Source: Candidatus Woesearchaeota archaeon
GTDB taxonomy: Archaea; Nanobdellota; Nanobdellia; Woesearchaeales; UBA10216
Assembly: GCA_016180145.1 (NCBI GenBank)
Contig: JACPBT010000011.1
Span: forward strand, 1 to 17,006
DNA length: 17,006 bases
Reading direction: 5' to 3'
The notes beneath the pieces are model-generated. The model was not told where the DNA came from, made no database searches, and worked only from the letters and a program-made list of their open reading frames with translations. The first letter of the stretch is position 1. Each line of letters opens with the position of its first letter. Shown here piece by piece: positions 1 through 6,272 of this stretch. The position numbers were made by a program, and so were the translations under genes.

Positions 1-185
1 GGAATAGCATCCTTACTAAACTCAAGTTTGGCAATAGCCACAGGATTATAATGAAGCTTCTCAAGCTCCTCACCGGAAAGCTTAACAGCAAAGGGAGCGC
101 CCATTGCAATCTGCAAAGCCCTCGCCCCTATAATCCTTGCCTCCTCATACCTCGTGTATCGTTCTGCCATTTTAACCATTACCAT
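1..185 (-). CDS. rpoK: DNA-directed RNA polymerase subunit K (Rpb6 homologue), C-terminus cut by window edge
   Basis: RpoK/Rpb6 is a small core subunit of archaeal RNA polymerase that helps assemble and clamp the largest subunit. The reading frame contains the family signature TRYEEARIIGARALQIAMGAP, followed by NPVAIAKLEFSKDAIP, where the window ends. Three in-frame ATGs occur at 185, 179 and 170. An AGGT Shine-Dalgarno-like motif at 197-194 lies 8 nt before the ATG at 185, so 185 is chosen; the start at 170 (MAERYTRYEE) is also credible. The gene begins 32 nt after the rrp42 stop on the same strand with no clear TATA box between, so it is probably co-transcribed with the exosome genes. Identity is confident; the missing C-terminal residues lie outside the window. 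Confidence 0.9.
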   Translation of the reverse strand, partial: MVMVKMAERYTRYEEARIIGARALQIAMGAPFAVKLSGEELEKLHYNPVAIAKLEFSKDAI

Positions 186-217
186 AATTAACTACCTGAA
201 AAGCGTGTTAAACCGCC

Positions 218-1021
218 TTATTTAAGCTTTTTGCCTGAAAGCAGCTTTCTCAAATCGCCAGCCTTTGCCTGAGCAAGCCCAAGCATGCTGTCAATCTCCT
301 GCGCAGTAACCGGCAAACCACCGCCCTTCTGAAGGGCAACAATGCTGCCATCCTCCAGAACAGCAGCCGAGATACGCGCATCAGCAACAGACTCCTCCTC
401 AGGCAACGGGTCAACAATAAGATGCTTACCAATCTTGAAAACAGTAACCACAACAGGCAAAAGCGAAGCAGCAAGGGGAATCCCCTTATCAGTAAGCTCA
501 TCATACTTCACAACCTTACCCTCATAACCGGGAAGCTTTGCACTTGTAAGCGCTGCAACCGAGGCAAGCGCAGACGCATCAATAAGGTTGCCATGCACAT
601 TAATAGTGCATATATCAATCATTACACTCCACACTTCCTCTTTCGGAATAATGCAGAGCTTCTTGGTGTCAATAACCTTTGACTCCCTTATTCCCCGGTC
701 AATAATGCGGGAAACCTCAATAGCCTCGTCAGAAGGCGGGCCTGACTCAAATACAGAAGATGAAAGCGGAAGAAGCTCGGCATTAATCATCAGGTTGCCG
801 TCAGCAGGCGTATCGGGATAAGGCTTCTCAACAGCCATCTTAACACCTGCAAGAACATGGGTAGAACCCACAGTAACACGGGCAGACCCCTCAGCATTAT
901 GCGAAATGCCATACTCAACAGAGATAGGCCGGAACTCATCAAGCTTCCTGCCATCAAAGCGGACACCCGCATCAAGATAGCTCAAAACATGCTCACGAAA
1001 TGAATCACCCAATTTTACCAC
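218..1021 (-). CDS. rrp42: Exosome complex subunit Rrp42 (RNase PH-fold, non-catalytic)
   Basis: Rrp42 alternates with Rrp41 in the hexameric ring of the archaeal exosome, which degrades and tails RNA 3'-5'. Rrp42 supplies RNA-binding and structural surfaces, not the catalytic acid. About 267 aa, the usual length. The N-terminal RFDGRKLDEFRPISVEYG and the downstream RNase PH-fold sequence (GNLMINAELLPLSS, CIIPKEEVWSVMIDICTINVHGNLIDA) match the family. The start is ambiguous: a GTG at 1021 (VVKLGDSFREH) is preferred, while a TTG one codon earlier and a TTG at 1012 are possible. All would overlap the 3' end of rrp41 (stop 1007-1005), so the two genes are translationally coupled. The next gene downstream is rpoK. 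Confidence 0.93.
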   Translation of the reverse strand: MVKLGDSFREHVLSYLDAGVRFDGRKLDEFRPISVEYGISHNAEGSARVTVGSTHVLAGVKMAVEKPYPDTPADGNLMINAELLPLSSSVFESGPPSDEAIEVSRIIDRGIRESKVIDTKKLCIIPKEEVWSVMIDICTINVHGNLIDASALASVAALTSAKLPGYEGKVVKYDELTDKGIPLAASLLPVVVTVFKIGKHLIVDPLPEEESVADARISAAVLEDGSIVALQKGGGLPVTAQEIDSMLGLAQAKAGDLRKLLSGKKLK

Positions 1022-1718
1022 CAACGCCGAATTTTTCCTTCAAAGCAGACTTCTGAACTTCATAAATCTGAAGGCACGCCTTCCTGCCAAGCTCAAGAGC
1101 CGTCTGAAGCTCCTCCCTTGAAATTTTACCATCCATCTGAAGCAGGGAAATTTCCCCTGTCCCGGGAATCATTGCAATCGGAATATCCGCAACTTCACCC
1201 TCGTAAGACTCCTCCTTATAGCTAAGGTCAACCATAATCTTATCATCAACCCTGCCGACAGAAACAGAAGAAACAAGGTCCTTCATAGTAAGCCCGGCAT
1301 CAGCCAAAGCCATAGCCGCAGCAGTAATGCCCGCACACCTTGTTCCTGCATCAGTCTGAGGAAGCTCTATAAAAACATCAACCACAGCATTAGGAAACTC
1401 ATCAAGATTCAAAACAGGAAGCAAAGCCTTCTCAGTAACAACCGAAATTTCCTTTGCACGCCTGCCACCGCCAGGTTTCACACGGCTGCCAGCACCTGAA
1501 AACGGCATCATATTATAACGGCAACGCAGAAGCCCGCTCTGCGGATTCTGAAGAAACTTAGGATGAAGCTCACGAGGCCCGTAAACAGCGGCATAAGCAA
1601 CAGTATTCCCAATACTGAACATCGCAGAGCCATCAGCCTCAGGAATAACCCCAACCCGTGCAGCTATAGGGCGGGTTTCGTCAAACTTCCTCCCATCAAA
1701 ACGCTTATTATACGCCAT
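1005..1718 (-). CDS. rrp41: Exosome complex catalytic subunit Rrp41 (RNase PH-fold)
   Basis: Rrp41 is the catalytic, phosphate-dependent 3'-5' exoribonuclease subunit of the archaeal exosome, working as a ring with Rrp42 and capped by Rrp4 or Csl4. The 237-aa product begins MAYNKRFDGRKFDETRPI. It has the RNA/phosphate-binding stretch KPGGGRRAKEIS (about residues 81-92), the TDAGTRCAGI loop (about 122-131) and an Asp in EVADIPIAM (about residue 178) at the position of the catalytic Asp in the family. I chose the ATG at 1718. A GTG at 1727, overlapping the rrp4 stop as GTGA, would add three residues and cannot be excluded. The 3' end overlaps rrp42. Confidence 0.95.
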   Translation of the reverse strand: MAYNKRFDGRKFDETRPIAARVGVIPEADGSAMFSIGNTVAYAAVYGPRELHPKFLQNPQSGLLRCRYNMMPFSGAGSRVKPGGGRRAKEISVVTEKALLPVLNLDEFPNAVVDVFIELPQTDAGTRCAGITAAAMALADAGLTMKDLVSSVSVGRVDDKIMVDLSYKEESYEGEVADIPIAMIPGTGEISLLQMDGKISREELQTALELGRKACLQIYEVQKSALKEKFGVGGKIG

Positions 1719-1723
1719 AAAAA

Positions 1724-2413
1724 TCACGCCACCACCTTATTCTTATCAAGAAAAGCCTTAACCTGCTCAGTAAGCCCAGAAACATGCGAATCAGCCTCAA
1801 TGCGGCGTATGGCACTAACCGCAACAAGCTCAGCAGCAGGAGTCCCCTGAAGCCAGATAACGCCATTCTGCCCAACAGAAATCCTGCAATTAGTGGCATC
1901 CTTAATCATGCTAACCATGCTGCCCGCCTTCCCGATAATCCTCGGCACCTTATTAGCGTTAACATAAATAATCCTGCCCTCGCCAAGCTTCCGCAAGCCA
2001 GGACCCTTGGCAGACAAGTCAACCATGTTCTGCGAAGTGACATTAATAATCTGAGCCATCAAAGAATCGCCAATGTTATAATAGCGCGTCAGGTCAGAAC
2101 CACGCGCAATAAAATCAGAAACACCCTCCTTCATGCCCAAAAGGGAAGAATAAGCAGAGTTAATATCACAAACCCAGCCATTCAAAGTAATATTAGTAAC
2201 ACGCGCAACCACAACATCGCCACGCTTCGGAAGATACTTACCGGAAACAGGAATAATCCTGATAAGCCTGCCATCCACCTGAACCAGCCCAAGACGGCTG
2301 GCAACAACCTTATCACCCTCCCTGTAAGTCCCACTCGTAGGCAGATAATCCATCCCAGAAGCAAGAGCCTCACCAGGAACAACAACATCCTTATCCTTAA
2401 CAAGAAGCGTCAC
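1724..2413 (-). CDS. rrp4: Exosome complex RNA-binding subunit Rrp4 (S1 + KH)
   Basis: Rrp4 is a cap subunit of the archaeal exosome that binds RNA and feeds it into the Rrp41/Rrp42 ring. The 229-aa protein shows the expected order: an N-terminal beta domain (VVVPGEALASGMDYLPTSGTY), an S1 domain (about 60-130, with PKRGDVVVARVTNI and GDSLMAQIINV) and a C-terminal KH domain (about 145-205) containing PRIIGKAGSMVSMIK and the Rrp4-type GQNG followed by VIWLQG. The start is a GTG at 2413 overlapping the SBDS stop as GTGA, a typical coupled junction. Length and domain content are normal. Confidence 0.95.
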   Translation of the reverse strand: MTLLVKDKDVVVPGEALASGMDYLPTSGTYREGDKVVASRLGLVQVDGRLIRIIPVSGKYLPKRGDVVVARVTNITLNGWVCDINSAYSSLLGMKEGVSDFIARGSDLTRYYNIGDSLMAQIINVTSQNMVDLSAKGPGLRKLGEGRIIYVNANKVPRIIGKAGSMVSMIKDATNCRISVGQNGVIWLQGTPAAELVAVSAIRRIEADSHVSGLTEQVKAFLDKNKVVA

Positions 2414-3138
2414 TTTGCACTGCCCTCCAAAACCTTAATGTCAACATCACCATGAGTAAGAGCATTAAGCTGTCCGGAAAACTCCTCCTGAAGCCCAGCG
2501 GGCAACTCCAAAACAGCAAAAAGCGTGCCATCACTCTGCCAAGACTCCTTAACCAAACGCCCATAACCCTTAGCAATCCCCTCAGCCTTGGAAGCAAACC
2601 TTGAAGGCACAACAACCTGAACCTGCCTTGTTTCAAAACGCAAAGGAAGAACAACCCTGAGCTTCTTAACAACATCATCAAGCTGAGCCTCAGCACTCTT
2701 GCGCTCATCAATGCGCACTTTCGCCTCCTCAAAAGCGTTCTCAATGCGCTTAACAGGATGGGAAAACCCGCTCCTCGGGTCAACAGAATTGCGATGAATA
2801 AGCTGAATAACCTGACGAACCCTTGCATCCCGCACAGAATCGCGATAAGCAGAAGTAACCTGAATCTCCCCCCTTGAAAGAACAGCCTCAGCAACCTTCA
2901 ACGCATCAGAAGTGCCGAAAGCGCGCTGCATATCATGCTCGGAAGCAAGCTGCCCCTTCCGGGCATCAGCAAAAACCTTCTCATACATAAGCACTTCCCT
3001 GACATCACCAACAGAACCGCCCTTAAAGCCAACAGCCTTATCCGGATCAATAATAACCTCAAACCTCGCACCCCCGGCATCAAGCCGCGCGAGATTAAAA
3101 TGAGCCCTTTCCTTACCCAGCAATTCATTACCCTTCAT
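2410..3138 (-). CDS. Ribosome maturation protein SBDS (Sdo1 homologue)
   Basis: SBDS proteins act in late maturation of the large ribosomal subunit, releasing anti-association factor aIF6/eIF6 together with an EF-2-like GTPase in eukaryotes; archaeal copies sit with the exosome genes. The 242-aa product has an N-terminal domain (HFNLARLDAGGARFEVIIDP, then LMYEKVFADARKGQLAS), a central helical domain (VRQVIQLIHRNSVDPRSGFSHPVKRIENAFEEA) and a C-terminal ferredoxin-like domain (LPLRFETRQVQVVVPSRFA). I start at the ATG at 3138 because GGAGTG from the end of psmA lies about 9 nt before it. A GTG at 3150 that overlaps the psmA stop is the alternative, adding MSVC. Length is typical. Confidence 0.95.
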   Translation of the reverse strand: MKGNELLGKERAHFNLARLDAGGARFEVIIDPDKAVGFKGGSVGDVREVLMYEKVFADARKGQLASEHDMQRAFGTSDALKVAEAVLSRGEIQVTSAYRDSVRDARVRQVIQLIHRNSVDPRSGFSHPVKRIENAFEEAKVRIDERKSAEAQLDDVVKKLRVVLPLRFETRQVQVVVPSRFASKAEGIAKGYGRLVKESWQSDGTLFAVLELPAGLQEEFSGQLNALTHGDVDIKVLEGSAK

Positions 3139-3146
3139 GCAAACAC

Positions 3147-3893
3147 TCACTCCTTCTTCTTAGCCCTGCCAGCACTATCATAATACTTCTCAATATCAGA
3201 ACGCCTAAGCCTCGTAAACTTCCGCTCAGCAACAGTAATGTAAGCCCCATCAATACGCTCAATGCTGAAATCCTTGCCAAGAAAAGCAGAAAGCCCCTTC
3301 AAGCCAAGCTTAATACCCTCCTGCAAAGTAATGTCATCACGATACTCATTCCTGAGAAGCTCCTCAATCTCAGTCTCACCCTCACCAATAACAGTAGCCT
3401 TATACTGAAAGAAAATCCCCGTCGGGTCAGTCTCAAAAAGCTTCACACCACTCTCATCAATACCGGCAATAAGCAAAGAAACGCCAAAAGGCCTAAGGCC
3501 GCCACTCTGGGTGCAAATCTGCTTCAAATTAGCAATATCCTTAACAATGCTAAGCACATCAACAGGCGAGTCATAAGTAACACGATGCTGCTGAGCCCTC
3601 AACTGCGCGCGCTCAACAAGAACACGGGCATCAGACAAAATACCGGAAGCGGTAGCAGAGATATGCTCATCAATCTCAAAAACCTTCTCCACAGCCTCAG
3701 GAACAACCAAAGCATCAACAATGCGCTTATCAGTAATCAAAAGAACACCATCCCTGCAAACAATGCCAATAGCAGTGCTACCCTGCCTCACAGTCTTCTT
3801 GGCATACTCAACCTGAAGAAGCCTGCCATCAGGACTAAACATGGTAATGGCACGATCATAACCCATCAACTGATGCGGCATAGGCTGCTGCAT
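3147..3893 (-). CDS. psmA: 20S proteasome alpha subunit
   Basis: PsmA forms the outer heptameric rings of the archaeal 20S proteasome, gates substrate entry and docks the PAN/Cdc48 ATPases. The 248-aa protein carries the proteasome alpha signature YDRAITMFSPDGRLLQVEYA near the N-terminus, then KKTVRQGSTAIGI. A Lys in GVLLITDKRI is at the position used for docking ATPase C-termini. No N-terminal catalytic Thr is expected or seen. The ATG at 3893 follows the pop5 stop by one nt, with GGGGTGTGATG upstream as a possible ribosome-binding site. The tail is Lys-rich (GRAKKKE). No beta subunit is in the window. Confidence 0.97.
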   Translation of the reverse strand: MQQPMPHQLMGYDRAITMFSPDGRLLQVEYAKKTVRQGSTAIGIVCRDGVLLITDKRIVDALVVPEAVEKVFEIDEHISATASGILSDARVLVERAQLRAQQHRVTYDSPVDVLSIVKDIANLKQICTQSGGLRPFGVSLLIAGIDESGVKLFETDPTGIFFQYKATVIGEGETEIEELLRNEYRDDITLQEGIKLGLKGLSAFLGKDFSIERIDGAYITVAERKFTRLRRSDIEKYYDSAGRAKKKE

Positions 3894-3894
3894 T

Positions 3895-4236
3895 TCACAT
3901 CACACCCCTTTCAATCAAATACCTTGAAGAAGCAGCCCTCAAAGAGCCGCTCACTCCAACACTCTTAAGTATAACAGGCACATTCTTAAGCTTTTTCACC
4001 AAAGCAAGAGACGCTGCCACCTTATCAACATAAGCCCTGTTAACACAAACAACACACCTCGCCGCAGAAGAGCGGACAGGCCTGATTGCAGCACCTGAAA
4101 ACTCAAGCGCCCCGAAAAAGGAAGCAAAAACAGACTTCAGCGCATCAACTGCCTCAGAACAGCGCGCATCACTGCCAATGACCTCAAAAACGAGGTAACG
4201 CTTCTTCTCCCTTAAACTCGGCAAAACATTAGCCAT
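3895..4236 (-). CDS. rnp2: RNase P protein component 2 (Pop5 homologue)
   Basis: Pop5/Rnp2 is a protein subunit of archaeal RNase P, which trims tRNA 5' leaders; it pairs with Rpp30. The 113-aa product starts MANVLPSLREKKRYLVFEVI, the diagnostic N-terminus, and ends in an alpha/beta region with RCVVCVNRAYVDKVAASLALV. The ATG at 4236 fits the family; an upstream TTG at 4245 is unlikely. It is the first gene of the exosome-proteasome operon: a strong TATA box lies at 4297-4308, giving an estimated leader of about 40 nt, one of the few clear non-leaderless first genes here. The stop is one nt before the psmA ATG. Confidence 0.9.
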   Translation of the reverse strand: MANVLPSLREKKRYLVFEVIGSDARCSEAVDALKSVFASFFGALEFSGAAIRPVRSSAARCVVCVNRAYVDKVAASLALVKKLKNVPVILKSVGVSGSLRAASSRYLIERGVM

Positions 4237-4296
4237 TTGCAACAAAAAGAAGATAACTGCGTTTCTTCTCTCTCACCCCAAAAAGAAGAAACACAT

Positions 4297-4308
4297 AATA
4301 TATAAAGG
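4297..4308 (-). promoter_or_regulatory. TATA box/BRE of the pop5-psmA-SBDS-exosome operon
   Basis: On the minus strand the sequence reads AAACCTTTATATATTATG, an archaeal TATA box preceded by an A-rich BRE-like stretch. The expected start of transcription is near 4276, about 40 nt before the pop5 ATG. No other TATA box of similar quality was seen between here and rpoK. Confidence 0.7.
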
Positions 4309-4336
4309 TTTCTTTTTGCAAATTTAAAAAGCAACC

Positions 4337-4390
4337 TCAGAAAACAAAAAACAGCTACAAACGCAGAGCGGGCAGCGCTCCTGCCTCTGC
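4337..4390 (-). terminator. Hairpin followed by T-run, likely terminator after the 101-aa ORF
   Basis: At 4363-4390 a stem can form from GCAGA and GGCAG (separated by a 3-nt bulge) pairing with CTGCC and TCTGC, with loop CGCTC. Read on the minus strand it is followed within about 10 nt by a T-rich tract (GCTGTTTTTTGTTTTC) at about 4352-4337. This fits termination of the ORF at 4411-4716 before the pop5 promoter. The role in termination is inferred. Confidence 0.55.
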
Positions 4391-4410
4391 ACCCAAGTCA
4401 ATGTTAAATG

Positions 4411-4716
4411 CTACGGAGCGTAAGGAACGGCTGAACGCAGAGCGGGGAAACGCCCCTTACCACCCTCAGCATAAAAACCTTCTTCTACCAAAGCTTGGTA
4501 AACGCTCCTGCCCTTCTTAGTTATATAATTAGCCTCACGAGTCATACCCACCAAGCCCAGGCTTTCAGCCAAATAAGAAATCGTCCAAGAAGCAGGAGGC
4601 ATATAATCAACCCCATTCTCCAAACCAGATAAATGCTTCAGCATATCAGCAACCTGAATAATCTGCCTCGCCAAAAACGGCTGCGCACCGTTCACCAAAG
4701 AATCAATAGTATCCAT
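4411..4716 (-). CDS. Small protein of unknown function, possibly winged-helix
   Basis: I do not recognise this 101-aa protein. It has an N-terminal helical part (MDTIDSLVNGAQPFLARQII, then VADMLKHLSGLENG) and a second half, WTISYLAESLGLVGMTREAN then YITKKGRSVYQALVEEGFYAE. The second half resembles a helix-turn-helix plus wing, as in small archaeal regulators, but without diagnostic residues. The ATG at 4716 is supported by a TATA box 29 nt upstream (leaderless). A terminator-like hairpin follows the stop. It is transcribed in the same direction as the 51-aa ORF upstream, but each has its own TATA box. Coding status is supported by promoter and terminator placement; function is open. Confidence 0.65.
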   Translation of the reverse strand: MDTIDSLVNGAQPFLARQIIQVADMLKHLSGLENGVDYMPPASWTISYLAESLGLVGMTREANYITKKGRSVYQALVEEGFYAEGGKGRFPALRSAVPYAP

Positions 4717-4740
4717 GTATCCAAATGAGTGGCAGTATGA

Positions 4741-4750
4741 CTTTTTAAAG
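4741..4750 (-). promoter_or_regulatory. TATA box for the 101-aa ORF
   Basis: Minus strand CTTTAAAAAG is centred 29 nt before the ATG at 4716, matching a leaderless start. Confidence 0.5.
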
Positions 4751-4763
4751 TTTTTGCACCGGC

Positions 4764-4919
4764 TCAGAAAGCCTGAAGCCTCTTAACAAGCCCAGAAACA
4801 AGAAGCCTTTTCTTTTCAGCAGATAGCTGCCTTTCCCACACCTCATCAGGCTTATTATCCCAAAGCTCTTTCATCTTAGGCTGCTGAATTCGGAGAATAA
4901 ACTCATCACATCTATTCAT
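4764..4919 (-). CDS. 51-aa small protein with antitoxin-like motif
   Basis: A short frame runs from the ATG at 4919 to TGA at 4766-4764. It encodes MNRCDEFILRIQQPKMKELW, then DNKPDEVWERQLSAEKKRLL and VSGLVKRLQAF. The segment MKELWDNKPDEVW resembles the acidic/aromatic tail (LWDNxxDxVW) seen at the C-terminus of many small archaeal antitoxins. Here it is central and is followed by a basic helix. A TATA box (minus strand CTTATATATT, 4950-4941) is centred 27 nt upstream of the ATG, so a leaderless transcript would start exactly at the start codon. No adjacent PIN or RelE toxin is seen. Coding is likely from promoter placement; the antitoxin link is inference. Confidence 0.6.
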   Translation of the reverse strand: MNRCDEFILRIQQPKMKELWDNKPDEVWERQLSAEKKRLLVSGLVKRLQAF

Positions 4920-4940
4920 TTTCAAACATTTGATTGTTGA

Positions 4941-4950
4941 AATATATAAG
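4941..4950 (-). promoter_or_regulatory. TATA box for the 51-aa ORF
   Basis: Minus strand CTTATATATT is centred 27 nt upstream of the ATG at 4919. Confidence 0.6.
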
Positions 4951-5017
4951 TTTTTTGTTCTGTGTTAAATGGCATTAAGCTTGCTTATGTGTAGGTTGCT
5001 AAAAATCAGAAATATTT

Positions 5018-5117
5018 ACAACCCTGATTAGAAAAGTTTATTAAGAAGCTATGCTTTAACAGTATCAGATTACGGGGATAGTTAAGGCGCCTGCCATTTC
5101 GCCTTTTTCTTTTTTCT
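5018..5117 (+). repeat. Intergenic element, copy 1 (promoter-like core plus hairpin/T-run)
   Basis: About 100 bp shared with 8387-8489. Conserved blocks are ACAACCC, then ATTAGAAAAGTTTATTAAGAA (5027-5047), ATGCTT, GATTA, GGG, ATA, TTAAGGCG, and a 3' CGCCTTTTTCTTTT. AAGGCG (5084-5089) can pair with CGCCTT (5100-5105), leaving a 10-nt loop, and a T-rich tract follows, so the plus strand ends in a terminator-like hairpin. A BRE/TATA-like AGAAAAGTTTATTAA at 5030-5044 predicts transcription from about 5067, giving a candidate RNA of about 50 nt. On the minus strand the same block could be a promoter. No ORF is conserved between the copies. Confidence 0.7.
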
Positions 5118-5178
5118 TACCATGCCAAAGGGGTGTGGGACAGAAAAAGCCTATACCACACCCTGCTCAGGCGTTAAT

Positions 5179-5187
5179 TATTTATAG
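5179..5187 (+). promoter_or_regulatory. TATA box for hicBA
   Basis: TATTTATAG is centred 27 nt upstream of the hicB ATG at 5210, fitting a leaderless bicistronic transcript. Confidence 0.6.
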
Positions 5188-5209
5188 TTGCCCGCTTCCT
5201 ATTCTGCAT

Positions 5210-5410
5210 ATGGAAATTAAAGTGGTTCTTGAAAAACAGGAAGAAGGAGGCTATACTGTATACGTCCCTTCCCTCCCAGGCTGCATTTCCCAAGGCGAAA
5301 CGAGGGAGGATGCTTTGAAAAACATTAAGGAAGCTATTGAACTTTACCTTGAAGCCGACGAAAATGAGGGCATTCTTTATGAAGGCGAAATTTCTAAGGT
5401 CGTAGTATGA
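5210..5410 (+). CDS. hicB: HicB-family antitoxin
   Basis: HicB proteins neutralise the HicA mRNA interferase and often repress their own operon. The 66-aa product (MEIKVVLEKQEEGGYTVYVP, then SLPGCISQGETREDALKNIK) shows the HicB partial RNase H-like fold with the hallmark GGY-VPSLPGC-SQG-T-EEA segment. The ATG at 5210 is chosen because a TATA box lies 27 nt before it; the longer frame from 5135 would need a TATA-containing N-terminus. No separate C-terminal DNA-binding domain is present, so this is a minimal HicB. The stop overlaps the hicA start (ATGA). Confidence 0.92.
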   Translation: MEIKVVLEKQEEGGYTVYVPSLPGCISQGETREDALKNIKEAIELYLEADENEGILYEGEISKVVV

Positions 5411-5625
5411 AGCTGCCACAGCTTTCTGGCAGGGATGTCATAAAGATTCTGTACCGTAATGGTTTTGTTGTGGTGCGCCAGAAAGGTTCTCACATCAGGC
5501 TGGAGAAAAACACTTCTGAAGGGACTATTAAGTTGACTGTTCCCAATCACCCTGTGTTAAAGAAAGGAACACTGCACCAAATCATCAGGGCTTCTGAATT
5601 AAAGGAAGAGGACTTTGCCAGTTGA
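5407..5625 (+). CDS. hicA: HicA-family mRNA interferase toxin
   Basis: HicA toxins are small double-stranded-RNA-binding-fold ribonucleases that cleave mRNA. The 72-aa product (MKLPQLSGRDVIKILYRNGF, then VVVRQKGSHIRL) carries the conserved catalytic His (His29) in GSHIRL and the C-terminal VPNHPVLKKGTLHQIIRAS typical of the family, so it appears intact. Its ATG overlaps the hicB stop by 4 nt. Antitoxin-first order is the reverse of the E. coli hicAB layout but is common elsewhere. Confidence 0.93.
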   Translation: MKLPQLSGRDVIKILYRNGFVVVRQKGSHIRLEKNTSEGTIKLTVPNHPVLKKGTLHQIIRASELKEEDFAS

Positions 5626-5687
5626 ATGACACGGAGCAACAAATTCTGAGAGGAATAAAAAATTGCCGAAATATTACAAGATAAAAA

Positions 5688-5699
5688 GGTTTAAATAGG
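5688..5699 (+). promoter_or_regulatory. TATA box for the HTH-CBS regulator
   Basis: GGTTTAAATAGG is centred about 26 nt before the GTG at 5720, preceded by the A-rich ATAAAAA. It supports a leaderless GTG start. Confidence 0.6.
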
Positions 5700-5719
5700 G
5701 AAGCTACATTCTCAAAATT

Positions 5720-6271
5720 GTGATAGCAGAAATAAGCGAAATAAAAATACTGAGAAAAAGGCACGGGCTGACACAAACCCAGCTCGCAAAGCTTTCCGGA
5801 GTCTCGCAAAGCCTCATAGCAAAACTGGAAGCAGGAATAATAGACCCCAGCTACAGCAACGTAAAAAAAATAACCGAAACCCTGAGCGGGCTGAGGGAGA
5901 AAACCGAGCCAAAAGCGGAAAACGCAATGAGCGACAAAATAATAAGCGTGACAGGCGAAAGCCTGCTGTCAGAAGCGATAAAAAAAATGAAACACTACGA
6001 AATCTCACAAATGCCGGTCATAGAAGGCGGGGTGGTAGCAGGGCTTATAGCAGAAACAGACGTAATAGAAAGCATACACACCGGAAAAGACATTAAACAA
6101 ATGAAGGTAAAAGATGCTATGGCAGAAGCGCCGCCAACTGTGCCGCTGAAAACCCCGCTCAAGGCGGTAACAGAACTCCTAAGAATCAGCCCAATCGTCG
6201 TTGTAACAGACAAGGGAAAGCCAAAAGGGGCAATAACAAAAGCGGACATACTGAACAAGCTGTCGGCGTAA
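5720..6271 (+). CDS. HTH (XRE-type) transcriptional regulator with paired CBS domains
   Basis: A 183-aa protein with an XRE/Cro-type HTH (about residues 10-55: LRKRHGLTQTQLAKLSGVSQ, then SLIAKLEAGIIDPS) followed by two CBS motifs: about 68-125 (ISVTGESLLSEAIKKMKHYE, then ISQMPVIEGGVVAGLIAETDV) and about 127-182 (MKVKDAMAEAPPTVPLKTPL, ending PKGAITKADIL). CBS pairs usually bind adenosyl ligands, so this is probably a ligand-sensing DNA-binding regulator, a common archaeal architecture. The start is a GTG at 5720, supported by the TATA box 26 nt upstream. It converges with the DUF362 gene; the stops are one nt apart. Targets are unknown. Confidence 0.88.
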   Translation: MIAEISEIKILRKRHGLTQTQLAKLSGVSQSLIAKLEAGIIDPSYSNVKKITETLSGLREKTEPKAENAMSDKIISVTGESLLSEAIKKMKHYEISQMPVIEGGVVAGLIAETDVIESIHTGKDIKQMKVKDAMAEAPPTVPLKTPLKAVTELLRISPIVVVTDKGKPKGAITKADILNKLSA

Positions 6272-6272
6272 A

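Noticed and set aside
1784..2455. 223-aa plus-strand frame opposite rrp4
   Set aside because: Antisense shadow of a well-supported gene; low-complexity Asn/Arg/Ile-rich translation with no domain, produced by codon bias.
5135..5209. N-terminal extension of HicB from an ATG at 5135
   Set aside because: It would include the TATA box region and has no family similarity; the ATG at 5210 fits HicB and the promoter.
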